64,000 nt of DNA from UBA1672 sp964351365 (lineage in GTDB: Bacteria > Pseudomonadota > Alphaproteobacteria > Micavibrionales > Micavibrionaceae), in contig CAYGNP010000009.1 in the NCBI GenBank assembly GCA_964351365.1, forward strand, positions 24,890 through 88,889, in the 5' to 3' direction. Below the pieces are notes generated by a model that saw only the letters and a list, made by a program, of their open reading frames with translations, was not told the origin of the DNA and made no database searches. The translations under genes were made by a program, and so were the position numbers. Numbering within the stretch: the stretch's first letter is position 1; each line of letters starts with the position of its first letter. Positions 15,223 through 23,676 of the stretch are shown here, in pieces.

Positions 15223-17151
15223 TTATAGTGCTTTTCTCATGAATTCAGACATGCGGCGGGCAAAATCCGTGGGGTTTTGGATGGGCTCGCCCTGTATAAT
15301 TCTGGCCTGATCGAGCAGCAGCAGGGCGGCGTCGCCCATGTCCTCGCCTTTTGCGTTTGATTCTGCGAGTTTACGGATGAGGGGGTGGTCTGTGTTGACC
15401 TCCAGCACGGGCCTACTCTCAGCCTGATATTTCTGGTGCAGGCGCAGGACGCGCTCCATATACATATCCACGCCGTCATCAGGGGCGACAAGGCAGACAG
15501 GGGAATCCGTCAGGCGCGAAGATTTGCGCACATTATGCACGGCATTTTCAAGGATGGTTTGGAATTTTTCCAGCAGGGCAGAGATGTCGTCTGGTATATC
15601 CTCTTCATTTTGTGTTTCTTGCTGCTGTTCGTGTTTTTTATCAAATTTTTTGAGGTCGATATCGCCCTTGGTGATGGATTGGAATTTTTTATCCTTATAG
15701 TCAAGAACGCTCTGGAGCCAGAAATCATCGATGGTGTCGGTGAAAAACAGTACCTCTATGCCTTTGGCTTTGAAGCCCTCAAGTTGAGGTGAGTTTTTGA
15801 TGTTCATCAGGTTTTCGCCGCTGAGGTAATAGATTTTATCCTGACCGTCTCTCATGCGTTCCACGTAATCAGCGAGGGATGTAAATTTATCGCCATTATC
15901 ATGCGTGGAGTAAAAGCGGCAGACCTTGAGGAGGGCTTCGCGGTGCTCAGGCGCGTCGTATAATCCTTCTTTAAGGGCTGGGCCGAACTGTCCCCAAAAT
16001 GCAGCAAAACCCGGCGGATCGTCGCGGGAGAGTTTATCGAGATCACCCAAAATTTTGCGGGCGACGGCGCTGCGGATTTTTTCGATGGTCGGGTTGTATT
16101 GCAGGGATTCGCGGCTGATGTTCAGGGGTAAATCTTCGCTGTCGATGATGCCGCGAATGAAGCGTAGCCAGGGGTACATCAGGGTTTCGATGTCATCGGT
16201 GATGAAGACGCGCCGGACGTAAAGTTTTACGAAGTGGCGGCGGGTGGGGTCGAACAGATCCCATGGGCGCAAGGTTGGGATGTAGAGCAGGCCAGTAAAT
16301 TCGATTTTGCCTTCTGCGCGCCAATGAGATGTCAGCAAGGGCTCATCGAAGCCGCCGGATATATGTTTGTAGAAATTATCGTAATCCTGTTTGGAGATTT
16401 CTGATTTTGGCTTCATCCAAAGGGCGGAGGCGGTGTTTATGGCTTGTGCGTCTTTGTCTTTGGCAATCAGTGCCGGTGCGCCGAGGAAGATGGGGACGCT
16501 GATGTGGTCTGAATATTCCTGAACGGTGGCCTTGATTTTGTCATCGAGGAGGAATTCGGAGGCTTCGTCTTTAATATGAAGTGTTATTGCGGTTCCGCGT
16601 GCGCCATCAAGGCGAGCTTTTTGTATATCGTTTGCGGGGGCGATTGTGAATCCGGTTTTGCCGTCTGATTCCCATGCCCAAATCTTATCGCTTCCTGCTT
16701 TGTGGCTGATCACCTCGATTTTATGGGCAACCATATAACCGGCGTAGAAACCCACGCCGAACTGGCCGATCAGCTTAAGTTTGTTTTTTTCGTCTTGGGT
16801 TTTTTTGATTTGTTCCATGAGGGCGGCAGTGCCGGATTTTGCAATAACGCCAAGGTTTTCGGCGAGCTCGGTTTTATCCATGCCGATGCCGTTATCAACC
16901 AGAGTTACCGTGCGGTTTGTTGTGTCTTTGTAGACGCATATACGGAATTCGGGGTTGTCCTTAATAAGGTCCGGGTTTGTTATGGCATCATAGCGCAAGC
17001 GGTCGCAAGCATCGGCGGAATTGGAAATAAGCTCGCGCAGGAATACATCGTGGTTTGTGTAAAGCGCGTGGGCAACGATATCGAGAAGGCGAGAGACATC
17101 GGCGCCGAAGGGGTGTTGTTTTGGTTGCTGTTCTTTTTTCTTTGCACTCAT
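15223..17151 (-). CDS. htpG: Molecular chaperone HtpG (bacterial Hsp90)
   Basis: ATP-dependent homodimeric chaperone. The 642 residues match the full family length. The N-terminal GHKL ATPase carries ELISNSADACDRLRY (the N-box), DNGIGMDKTEL (the DxGxG loop) and QFGVGFYAGYMVA; the middle domain has GLLYIPTLRPWDLFDP, KLYVRRVFI and the conserved PLNISRESLQ; the C-terminal dimerisation domain ends normally. The family usually reads SNASDA where this protein has SNSADA, a minor variation. It starts 11 bases after the stop of pdxH and is probably transcribed with it. No heat-shock promoter was recognised in the short gap. Confidence 0.96.
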   Translation of the reverse strand: MSAKKKEQQPKQHPFGADVSRLLDIVAHALYTNHDVFLRELISNSADACDRLRYDAITNPDLIKDNPEFRICVYKDTTNRTVTLVDNGIGMDKTELAENLGVIAKSGTAALMEQIKKTQDEKNKLKLIGQFGVGFYAGYMVAHKIEVISHKAGSDKIWAWESDGKTGFTIAPANDIQKARLDGARGTAITLHIKDEASEFLLDDKIKATVQEYSDHISVPIFLGAPALIAKDKDAQAINTASALWMKPKSEISKQDYDNFYKHISGGFDEPLLTSHWRAEGKIEFTGLLYIPTLRPWDLFDPTRRHFVKLYVRRVFITDDIETLMYPWLRFIRGIIDSEDLPLNISRESLQYNPTIEKIRSAVARKILGDLDKLSRDDPPGFAAFWGQFGPALKEGLYDAPEHREALLKVCRFYSTHDNGDKFTSLADYVERMRDGQDKIYYLSGENLMNIKNSPQLEGFKAKGIEVLFFTDTIDDFWLQSVLDYKDKKFQSITKGDIDLKKFDKKHEQQQETQNEEDIPDDISALLEKFQTILENAVHNVRKSSRLTDSPVCLVAPDDGVDMYMERVLRLHQKYQAESRPVLEVNTDHPLIRKLAESNAKGEDMGDAALLLLDQARIIQGEPIQNPTDFARRMSEFMRKAL

Positions 17152-17162
17152 TTTTTATTATC

Positions 17163-17759
17163 CTAAGGGTAAAGTCTTTGTACTACCCAGTTTCCGCCTC
17201 CTTTTTTAGTGTATATGAAGCGGTCATGCAAGCGGTCAGGGTTGTCCCACCAAAACTCAATTTTTTCTGGTTTAACGCGGAAGCCTTGCCAATAAGCGGG
17301 GCGAGGGACGATTGAGCCATTGGGGTATTTTTTTTCCAGCGCTTTGATGGCGTTTTCAAGGGTTTCTCTGCTTTCTAATACACGGGATTGCTGCGAGGCC
17401 CAGGCACCTATTTGCCGTGCATAGGGGCGAGAGGCGAAATATTCATCGGCTTCTTGTTTTGAGACTTGCTCAACCTTTCCTTCAACGCGGACTTGTTTTC
17501 GTAAGGTTTTCCAGTGAAAGCACAACGCGGCGTTCGGATTATCCATCAGCTCGCTGCCTTTTTGACTTTCGGCGTTGGTATGGAATTTAAACCCCTTCTC
17601 ATCGGCAGATTTTAGTAAAACCATGCGCACGGAAGGGTAGCCGTCTTTAGTGCTTGTGGCCAGTGCCATGGCTTCGGGATCGTTTATTTCGCTCTGTTTT
17701 GCCTGATCTAGCCAGTCGTGAAATAAATCCAGGGGGTTTTGGGGTAAATTATTTTTCAT
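17163..17759 (-). CDS. pdxH: Pyridoxamine 5'-phosphate oxidase
   Basis: FMN-dependent enzyme that oxidises pyridoxine or pyridoxamine 5'-phosphate to pyridoxal 5'-phosphate. Typical length (198 residues). Visible landmarks are AMALATSTKDGYPSVRMVLLK (FMN binding), FHTNAESQKGSEL, NAALCFHWKTLRKQVRVEG, and the C-terminal PEKIEFWWDNPDRLHDRFIYTKK and NWVVQRLYP that complete the active site. It precedes htpG by 11 bases. The product is the cofactor of HemA encoded nearby, though that proximity may be chance. Confidence 0.95.
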   Translation of the reverse strand: MKNNLPQNPLDLFHDWLDQAKQSEINDPEAMALATSTKDGYPSVRMVLLKSADEKGFKFHTNAESQKGSELMDNPNAALCFHWKTLRKQVRVEGKVEQVSKQEADEYFASRPYARQIGAWASQQSRVLESRETLENAIKALEKKYPNGSIVPRPAYWQGFRVKPEKIEFWWDNPDRLHDRFIYTKKGGGNWVVQRLYP

Positions 17760-17873
17760 TTTTTTGAAATGATTTCTCTATCTGCTACGTATTAGTCTCT
17801 ATGCATTCATTTTATAAATGGATATACTGCAAAACTCAAACACCTTATACATGATTGGTGAAAGGCATAAAAT

Positions 17874-18356
17874 ATGAAAAAATTTACAATGTTAACGATG
17901 GTTTTGTCGGTTTTTGCGCTCAGTGCGTGTGATACTCTTAGACAAAATGGTGTGAATAAACAGGCGATTGGGACGGGCAGTGGCGCAGTTCTGGGTGGGC
18001 TAGCTGCATCCACGATCGGTAGCGGTTCCGGGCGTCTTTGGGCGACTGGTGCAGGCGTTCTGATCGGCGCGCTTGTGGGGAGTGAAATTGGTAAATCTCT
18101 CGACAAGGCAGATATGAATTATATGCAAAATGCGACAGCGCAGGCACAAGCCGCTCCGGTGGGTGAGCCGATTTCGTGGTCTAATCCTGATTCCGGTAAT
18201 TCCGGTGAAGTTGTGACGACGCGCGACGGTTACAGTGCGAGTGGTCGTTACTGCCGAGAGTTCCAGCAAACCGTTTATGTTGGCGGTAAGGAAGAATCAG
18301 CTTACGGCACCGCCTGTCAACAGCCTGATGGCAGTTGGCAGATTGTGAACGGATAG
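17874..18356 (+). CDS. 17 kDa surface-antigen-like lipoprotein with glycine zipper
   Basis: A 160-residue lipoprotein: MKKFTMLTMVLSVFALSAC is a signal peptide ending in a lipobox, with lipidation at the cysteine. Next comes a glycine-zipper membrane segment (GTGSGAVLGGLAASTIG and GAGVLIGALVGSEIGKSLD), then a C-terminal globular part with a paired-cysteine pattern (RYCREFQQTV and YGTACQQPDGSWQIV) typical of the rickettsial 17 kDa antigen family (RT0821/Lpp0805). Probably an outer-membrane lipoprotein. It stands alone and is followed by a strong intrinsic terminator at 18387-18418. The 114-base gap to divergent pdxH must hold its promoter; none was clear enough to mark. Confidence 0.88.
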   Translation: MKKFTMLTMVLSVFALSACDTLRQNGVNKQAIGTGSGAVLGGLAASTIGSGSGRLWATGAGVLIGALVGSEIGKSLDKADMNYMQNATAQAQAAPVGEPISWSNPDSGNSGEVVTTRDGYSASGRYCREFQQTVYVGGKEESAYGTACQQPDGSWQIVNG

Positions 18357-18386
18357 CTCTTTAATATTGTCGAAATATCTCTTAGG

Positions 18387-18418
18387 CCGCGCTAGATTTT
18401 TTCTGGCGCGGTTTTTTT
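18387..18418 (+). terminator. Intrinsic terminator after the 17 kDa antigen gene
   Basis: A 10-base-pair stem (CCGCGCTAGA with TCTGGCGCGG, one T.G pair) with a five-T loop is followed directly by seven T residues. The T run reaches the stop codon of the convergent gene. There is no T run in the opposite direction, so it should act only on the + strand. Confidence 0.85.
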
Positions 18419-19901
18419 ATGAACCGTTTGTTTTAATCATATCCAGGACGTTTATCGTGCTTGAGGGATGATCGATGACTGTTTTTATGTCTATATCGCC
18501 TTTGATGTCTGTGGAACCATCCAATGCGGACAGAGCATGATGAAGCGAAGAAAATTCATCATTCTGTGCGCTGATGACGAGGAGATCACTTGGTGTTAGA
18601 AGCTCGCCCTTCCGAAGTTCATTGAAAACTTTTTTGCTAAAATGCTCAAGAGTATCCCATTTTATGTTTTCAACTTCGGAGAGAAAAATTTCTTCTGCTT
18701 GTTTTAAAAGCGCGGGTATCAGGCTGGGGTCAGTGCAGTGCCGAATAATCTCGGAAGCTCGAAGTAATGCTCCGCCGCACCAGCCGATAATAACAGATTT
18801 TTCGAGTAAAAGGATATTTTGCTTTCGGGCTATTTCGAGCAAAATTGTGTAATCTTCTCTGACTTTAATTTTTGTGAGCGCGCTCTTTATAAGTTCTTTG
18901 CACCGCTGTATGTGAAGTTGTTCATTCTTCTCATCAGTCATAAAGGGATTATAATCATCAAAATTTGTTATAAGGGCTGGTTTTATTCCCAACCATTCTG
19001 CGATTGTATCAGCGTCGGACTGAATTTGTGTATTTGTGCTTGTATATACAGCGACGCCCAGAATTGTTTTTTGTGAGTGTCCCGCCCATGCCATTTGTTG
19101 TGCAGGTAAACTGAATTCTTGCCATCCCTCTAAACTGATATTTTCGTAGGTTTTTGCAACCTGTTCTGCAATTTTTACGGCGGCTTGAATTGTTTTTCTG
19201 TTATTTTTATGGCTCTTTATTTGGTTATGGAGCACATCGTTTAACGTGTCGATAAATGAGGGGAAAGGATAATATTCTGAGCGAAATCCTTTTTCTACGT
19301 TAAGTGTATCATGAACGCGTTGTCTTGCGATATGTTCTATTGCGTCTGTTCGTCCTTGCAGCATCTGTACGCAGGCGGAGAAAATATCACCGCCCAGGTT
19401 TCTGAAGCAAATTTCCATTTTGCTTAATTGCGGTATAAGCAGATTATGTTCGTCAATATATCTTGGAACACCAGTTATGCGTTCTGCGGATTTTCGCCTT
19501 ATGTAATCCTTGTATATTGATATTGCATGCCAAGCTATATTTAGGGCTTGGTTGCGCAAATTTTCTTCGCTTGAAAAGCGATCGTGGTTTATGAAACAAA
19601 GTCCAACATAATCATTATTTATAAAAAATCCAAGAAATCCAGGTGAGTTTTGCCGAGCCATGCATATAAAACGTGACTGGTTTTTTGACAGTATTTTTTC
19701 AACTTCATCTTTATTTGGATATTCAAGCAGGTGATTTCCTGCAGGCAAATCTTCAAATATTTTTGAATCTCTCAAATATTCTCTTTTACGGTTATCCTCA
19801 CCGTGAATTGTAAAATGCAGGTATAGATCAGGGAATGATGCCTGGACTTGTCGCCGAACGACATTGCAAATATGCTTTGCTGTGTTGTAATCTACAGACA
19901 T
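18417..19901 (-). CDS. Large conserved-looking protein of unknown function, AT-rich
   Basis: Not recognised. The 494 residues have no signal peptide or membrane span and are mostly helical with a mixed region near residues 75-135 (RFICMARQN, FLGFFINNDYVGLCFINHDRF, LNIAWHAISIYKDY). Later blocks that look structured are QEFSLPAQQMAWAGHSQKTILG, AEWLGIKPALI and KKVFNELRKGELLTPSDLL. I saw no HExxH, P-loop or other catalytic motif. Composition is clearly lower in G+C than neighbours (19681-19740 has 17 G+C of 60, against 35-37 of 60 in samples of serS, dxs and carB), which suggests transfer or relaxed selection. It stands alone between a terminator and the fabI upstream region. Confidence 0.6.
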   Translation of the reverse strand: MSVDYNTAKHICNVVRRQVQASFPDLYLHFTIHGEDNRKREYLRDSKIFEDLPAGNHLLEYPNKDEVEKILSKNQSRFICMARQNSPGFLGFFINNDYVGLCFINHDRFSSEENLRNQALNIAWHAISIYKDYIRRKSAERITGVPRYIDEHNLLIPQLSKMEICFRNLGGDIFSACVQMLQGRTDAIEHIARQRVHDTLNVEKGFRSEYYPFPSFIDTLNDVLHNQIKSHKNNRKTIQAAVKIAEQVAKTYENISLEGWQEFSLPAQQMAWAGHSQKTILGVAVYTSTNTQIQSDADTIAEWLGIKPALITNFDDYNPFMTDEKNEQLHIQRCKELIKSALTKIKVREDYTILLEIARKQNILLLEKSVIIGWCGGALLRASEIIRHCTDPSLIPALLKQAEEIFLSEVENIKWDTLEHFSKKVFNELRKGELLTPSDLLVISAQNDEFSSLHHALSALDGSTDIKGDIDIKTVIDHPSSTINVLDMIKTNGS

Positions 19902-20088
19902 TATTTTACTTTATTAATTAAGTTTATGGTCGTGATTATACCAAAAGCGATGTTCGCTTATATTGTACAGAAGGTTACAGAAATAGTATAGATCTATGGG
20001 CAAATTTAATAATACCGCACTCTGGACGAATGTGGTTAAATGTGTAGGATATGACGGTTAAAAAATGAAAAGGTTTTAAAGTACGCTG

Positions 20089-20925
20089 ATGATGACAAGT
20101 GATTTTTTAAAAGGGAAACGCGGCCTTGTTATGGGGGTTGCTAATGATCGCTCAATTGCGTGGGGGTTGGCGGAGAGCGCTGCGGCGAATGGAGCGGATC
20201 TTGCGTTTACCTATCAGGGGGATGCGCTTCTTAAACGTGTGAAACCTCTGGCAGAGCGGGTGGGTGCGGATTTGCTGATCCCTTGTGATGTAACGGATAT
20301 GGCCAGTATTGATGCAGCGTTTGAGCAAATCAAGAAAGAATGGGGGCAGATTGACTTCGTCGTTCATGCGATTGCATTTTCCGATAAAAACGAACTTGAT
20401 GGGATGTATCTGAACACCAGCCGGGAGAATTTCCTGCGCACGATGGATATCTCGGTTTATTCCTTCACGGCGGTTGCGCAGCGCGCTGTGCCTTTGATGA
20501 AAGAGGGGGGATCGCTTTTGACGCTGACCTATTATGGGGCGGAGCAGGTGATGCCGCATTATAATGTGATGGGTGTTGCGAAGGCCGCGCTGGAGGCAAG
20601 CGTCAAATATTTGGCGGCGGATCTGGGTAAAGATAATATTCGGGTGAATGCGATTTCTGCGGGGCCGATCAAAACTTTGGCGGCTAGCGGTATCGGGGAT
20701 TTCCGTTTTATCCTGAAGTGGAATGAGCTCAATGCGCCGCTCAAGCGTAATGTCACGATTGAGGATGTTGGCCGCTCCGGGCTTTATTTGCTCTCTGATC
20801 TGGCGAGCGGGGTTACGGGGGAAATCCTGCATGTGGATAGCGGTTATCATACTGTTGGTATGCTCTCGGTGGATAATGTTGCGGAGTCAGCGGAATTGCT
20901 GGCGAGTATGAAGCCGAAGGGATGA
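20089..20925 (+). CDS. fabI: Enoyl-[acyl-carrier-protein] reductase (NADH)
   Basis: Last step of fatty-acid elongation. A 278-residue short-chain-dehydrogenase-like protein with the FabI form of the nucleotide motif (GLVMGVANDRSIAWGLA), the Tyr-x6-Lys catalytic pair in HYNVMGVAKAALEAS, and RVNAISAGPIKTLAASGI. The triclosan-target family is therefore clear. It overlaps the following thioesterase gene by four bases (ATGA), indicating translational coupling. Two adjacent ATG codons at 20089 and 20092 could serve as start. The 187-base upstream gap contains no convincing gene. Confidence 0.95.
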   Translation: MMTSDFLKGKRGLVMGVANDRSIAWGLAESAAANGADLAFTYQGDALLKRVKPLAERVGADLLIPCDVTDMASIDAAFEQIKKEWGQIDFVVHAIAFSDKNELDGMYLNTSRENFLRTMDISVYSFTAVAQRAVPLMKEGGSLLTLTYYGAEQVMPHYNVMGVAKAALEASVKYLAADLGKDNIRVNAISAGPIKTLAASGIGDFRFILKWNELNAPLKRNVTIEDVGRSGLYLLSDLASGVTGEILHVDSGYHTVGMLSVDNVAESAELLASMKPKG

Positions 20926-21386
20926 TCTGGTTCAAAGACTACACGCTCGATTTTTTGCAAGGCATGCGCGCGGCCAATATGGGAGAGCATTTGGGCCTTG
21001 AAATTATTGAGGTGGGCGATGATTTCCTGAAGGGGCGGATGCCGGTCGATCATCGCACAACGCAGCCATTTGGTATTCTCCATGGGGGTGCAAGCTGTGT
21101 TTTGGCGGAAACTCTTGGCTCTGTGGCGGCGTGGATGACGATTGATCCGGAGAAATACCGCGCCGTGGGGCTTGAGATTAACTGTAACCATATTCGTGCG
21201 GTCACGCAGGGGCATGTGATTGGTGTTTGCAGTCCGCTGCATACTGGCCGGAGGACACAAGTCTGGCAGACGGATATGGTGGAGGAAGCAACAGGCAAGC
21301 GAACGGCGATTAGCCGTTTGACGGTTGCGGTTATCGATCATGGTACGTTATCAGCGCAAAAGGATAAGGTCGTTGTTTCGGAATAA
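20922..21386 (+). CDS. Hotdog-fold thioesterase, PaaI/YdiI type
   Basis: A 154-residue acyl-CoA/acyl-ACP thioesterase of the hotdog superfamily. The helix and loop PVDHRTTQPFGILHGGASCVLAETLGS is the family signature: Q-P-x-G-x-x-H-G-G followed by an acidic residue in the central helix. GLEINCNHIRAVTQGHVIGVCSPLHTGRRTQVWQTDM is the rest of the sheet. It begins inside the fabI stop codon (ATGA overlap), so it is produced together with FabI and may hydrolyse stray acyl thioesters. The physiological substrate is unknown. Confidence 0.88.
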   Translation: MIWFKDYTLDFLQGMRAANMGEHLGLEIIEVGDDFLKGRMPVDHRTTQPFGILHGGASCVLAETLGSVAAWMTIDPEKYRAVGLEINCNHIRAVTQGHVIGVCSPLHTGRRTQVWQTDMVEEATGKRTAISRLTVAVIDHGTLSAQKDKVVVSE

Positions 21387-22254
21387 TATCAAAGCTTTTT
21401 TGTTAATATTTTTCTTCATTCTTCCTTTGGGTTCTTGTACGTATTTGGGCCTGCGCGCAGTGAATTTTCCTTCCTATTTTGAGGGTTTTAGCGTTATGCG
21501 CGACGTTGTTTTTGACGCAGCGCATGATCTTAGGCTTGATGTTTACAGCCCCAAAAATGCAAAGGCCGGGCAGTATCCTGTCTTGTTCTTTATTTATGGC
21601 GGTCGATGGACAACGGGGGTCAAGGAGGATTACCGTTTTATTGCAGGCCGGTTTGTTGATTTGGGTTATGTGGTTGTGATTGCAGATTACCGGAAATATC
21701 CAGATGTTAAATTTCCAGAATTTGTTGAGGATTCTGCTTCTGCCTTGTTATGGACGCATGAAAATATTATGAAATACGGGGGAGATGCAGAGCAGATTGT
21801 TGTTGCTGGCCACTCGGCGGGGGCCCATATGGGGGCACTTTTGGCCTCTGATGAGCGATATTTGAAGGGTAAGGTTAAGATACAGGCATTTGCAGGGTTG
21901 GCGGGCCCTTATGCTTTTACGCCGGATGAGCCGGATCTGGAGGATATGTTCGGGCCTCCTGAGCGGTATGCGCAGATGCAGGTTCCTACTTTTATTGATG
22001 GTAAAGAACCACCGATGCTTTTGCTTTATGGGGCGCAGGATGATGTGGTTGCGGCGTTTAACTATGAGCGCCTAGAGGCGGCGATTAAAGGTAAGGGTGG
22101 GCAGGTCAGCAGTATTGTCTATCCGGAATATGGTCATGTTGGGCTTTTACTGTCTTTGTCCTGGGTGAAGGACGATGAAAAACGAGTGGCCGGGGATATG
22201 GATAGTTTTTTTAAGAATGCTCTGTCAAAGCCTAAGAAAAATATCGCCAAATGA
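21340..22254 (+). CDS. Lipoprotein alpha/beta hydrolase (carboxylesterase-like)
   Basis: An alpha/beta hydrolase with the nucleophile elbow GHSAGAH (Ser in VVAGHSAGAHMG), a likely oxyanion region FIYGGRW where HSL-type esterases have HGGG, an acid-loop candidate GAQDDVV and the catalytic histidine in PEYGHVGLL. The N-terminus has a basic region, a hydrophobic stretch and a lipobox (ILPLGSC), so the enzyme is probably membrane-anchored in the periplasm. It overlaps the end of the thioesterase gene. Start choice is open: ATG at 21340 is used, but a TTG at 21373 preceded by AAGG-like bases would still leave the signal peptide intact. Confidence 0.8.
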   Translation: MVRYQRKRIRSLFRNNIKAFLLIFFFILPLGSCTYLGLRAVNFPSYFEGFSVMRDVVFDAAHDLRLDVYSPKNAKAGQYPVLFFIYGGRWTTGVKEDYRFIAGRFVDLGYVVVIADYRKYPDVKFPEFVEDSASALLWTHENIMKYGGDAEQIVVAGHSAGAHMGALLASDERYLKGKVKIQAFAGLAGPYAFTPDEPDLEDMFGPPERYAQMQVPTFIDGKEPPMLLLYGAQDDVVAAFNYERLEAAIKGKGGQVSSIVYPEYGHVGLLLSLSWVKDDEKRVAGDMDSFFKNALSKPKKNIAK

Positions 22255-22269
22255 ACAAAAATAGGCATA

Positions 22270-23349
22270 ATGGCGCATATGTCTGGTAATCGATTTGGTA
22301 CATTATTTCAGTATACGACCTTTGGGGAGAGCCATGGGCCAGCGATTGGCGCGGTTGTGGATGGCGTTCCTCCGCGCATTCCCCTGGATGAGCCCTTTAT
22401 CCAGCAATTTCTTGATAAGCGTAAACCCGGGCAAAACCGCTACACGACGCAGCGTAAAGAGGCGGATGAGGTTCAGATTCTCTCCGGTGTGTTTGAGGGT
22501 ATGAGCACGGGTACGCCGATTGGGTTATTGATTCATAATACCGATCAAAAATCCAAGGATTATGGGGATATCAAGGATAAGTTCCGCCCCGGGCATGCGG
22601 ATTATACGTATCAGGAAAAATATGGCATACGTGATTATCGCGGCGGGGGGAGGTCTTCTGCACGCGAGACGGCGATGCGCGTTGCGGCCGGAGCCATTGC
22701 GCGCAAGGTTTTGTCGCATCAGATTGGTGAACAGGTGAGCATTCGCGCGGCGGTGGTTCAGGTTGGCACGGAAAAGATTGATCGCTCTCTTTGGGATTGG
22801 GATCAGGTTGATCAAAATCCGTTCTTCTCGCCTGATGCTCAGGCGGCTGAGCGATGGGCGGATTATCTGGATGGGGTGCGTAAGAACGGATCGAGCGCTG
22901 GCGCTATTATTGAAGTGCATGCGCGGGGTATACCTGCCGGTTTGGGCGCTCCGGTTTATGATAAGCTGGATGCGGATCTGGCCAAGGCGATGATGAGCAT
23001 TAATGCCGTGAAGGCCGTTGAGATCGGTGCAGGGTTTGAGGCGGCGATGCTATCAGGACAAGAAAATGCAGATGAGATAAGGGCTGATGGGTTTCAGAGC
23101 AATAATGCGGGCGGCATCCTTGGCGGCATATCATCCGGGCAGGATATTGTTGTGCGCGTGGCGTTCAAGCCAACAAGTTCAATTTTAACGCCTGTGAAAA
23201 CAATTGATAAATCGGGGCAAGAGACTGATATAATCACCAAAGGACGGCACGATCCATGTGTTGGCATACGCGGCGCGCCTGTAGTGGAGGCGATGATGGC
23301 CTGCGTTCTTGCAGATCATTGGCTGAGGCATAAGGCGCAGTGCTTGTGA
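22270..23349 (+). CDS. aroC: Chorismate synthase
   Basis: Converts EPSP to chorismate with reduced FMN, the last step of the shikimate pathway. Full length (359 residues) with the family signatures GNRFGTLFQYTTFGESHGPAIG at the start, KDYGDIKDKFRPGHADYTYQEKYGIRDYRGGGRSSARETAMRVAAGA, and GRHDPCVGIRGAPVVEAM near the end. An ATG three codons downstream (22279) could be used instead. It follows the hydrolase gene by 15 bases and overlaps or closely precedes a small membrane protein gene. Confidence 0.97.
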   Translation: MAHMSGNRFGTLFQYTTFGESHGPAIGAVVDGVPPRIPLDEPFIQQFLDKRKPGQNRYTTQRKEADEVQILSGVFEGMSTGTPIGLLIHNTDQKSKDYGDIKDKFRPGHADYTYQEKYGIRDYRGGGRSSARETAMRVAAGAIARKVLSHQIGEQVSIRAAVVQVGTEKIDRSLWDWDQVDQNPFFSPDAQAAERWADYLDGVRKNGSSAGAIIEVHARGIPAGLGAPVYDKLDADLAKAMMSINAVKAVEIGAGFEAAMLSGQENADEIRADGFQSNNAGGILGGISSGQDIVVRVAFKPTSSILTPVKTIDKSGQETDIITKGRHDPCVGIRGAPVVEAMMACVLADHWLRHKAQCL

Positions 23350-23387
23350 CGGTAAAAGACGCAAAAAAACATTCCTATTTTTTTGTT

Positions 23388-23639
23388 ATGTTCAGGTTTC
23401 TTCGAAGTGTTTGTGCCTTTGTCGGTGCAATAACAATATGCGCGTTTGCGTGGTCTGGGATTTACGTTCTTTATACCGAAGAGGGTGATTTTGACGTTGA
23501 GGTTTCTTATTCCAACGGGCTATATATTCATATCAAGGTGCTTGAGCAGGATGAGCGCGATTATGAAAGTGCTTCTCGTGCTCGTGGTGAGAGTTATGGA
23601 TCGCCTGCTGCGTTCAGGAAAAAAATGTTAGAACGTTAG
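23388..23639 (+). CDS. Small single-span membrane protein, unknown
   Basis: Not recognised. Starting at the ATG 23388 it has 83 residues: a single hydrophobic helix (MFRFLRSVCAFVGAITIC onward), then a soluble part with DFDVEVSYSNGLYIHIKVLEQDERDYESASRA. The predicted topology is one N-terminal anchor with a periplasmic domain. A GTG at 23340 with an AAGG five bases upstream is an alternative start that would overlap aroC by 10 bases and add 16 residues. It lies just before sppA and may be co-transcribed with it. Confidence 0.5.
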   Translation: MFRFLRSVCAFVGAITICAFAWSGIYVLYTEEGDFDVEVSYSNGLYIHIKVLEQDERDYESASRARGESYGSPAAFRKKMLER

Positions 23640-23676
23640 TTTTGATGTATGTTTTTTATAAAAAGAGAGTTTTGGT

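Noticed and set aside
19996..20061. 21-codon ORF in the fabI upstream gap
   Set aside because: No ribosome-binding site and too short to support; the gap otherwise shows no clear gene or promoter.
20152..20850. 232-codon open frame on the minus strand
   Set aside because: Antisense to fabI, which has complete family motifs; the arginine/histidine-rich product is typical of a shadow frame.
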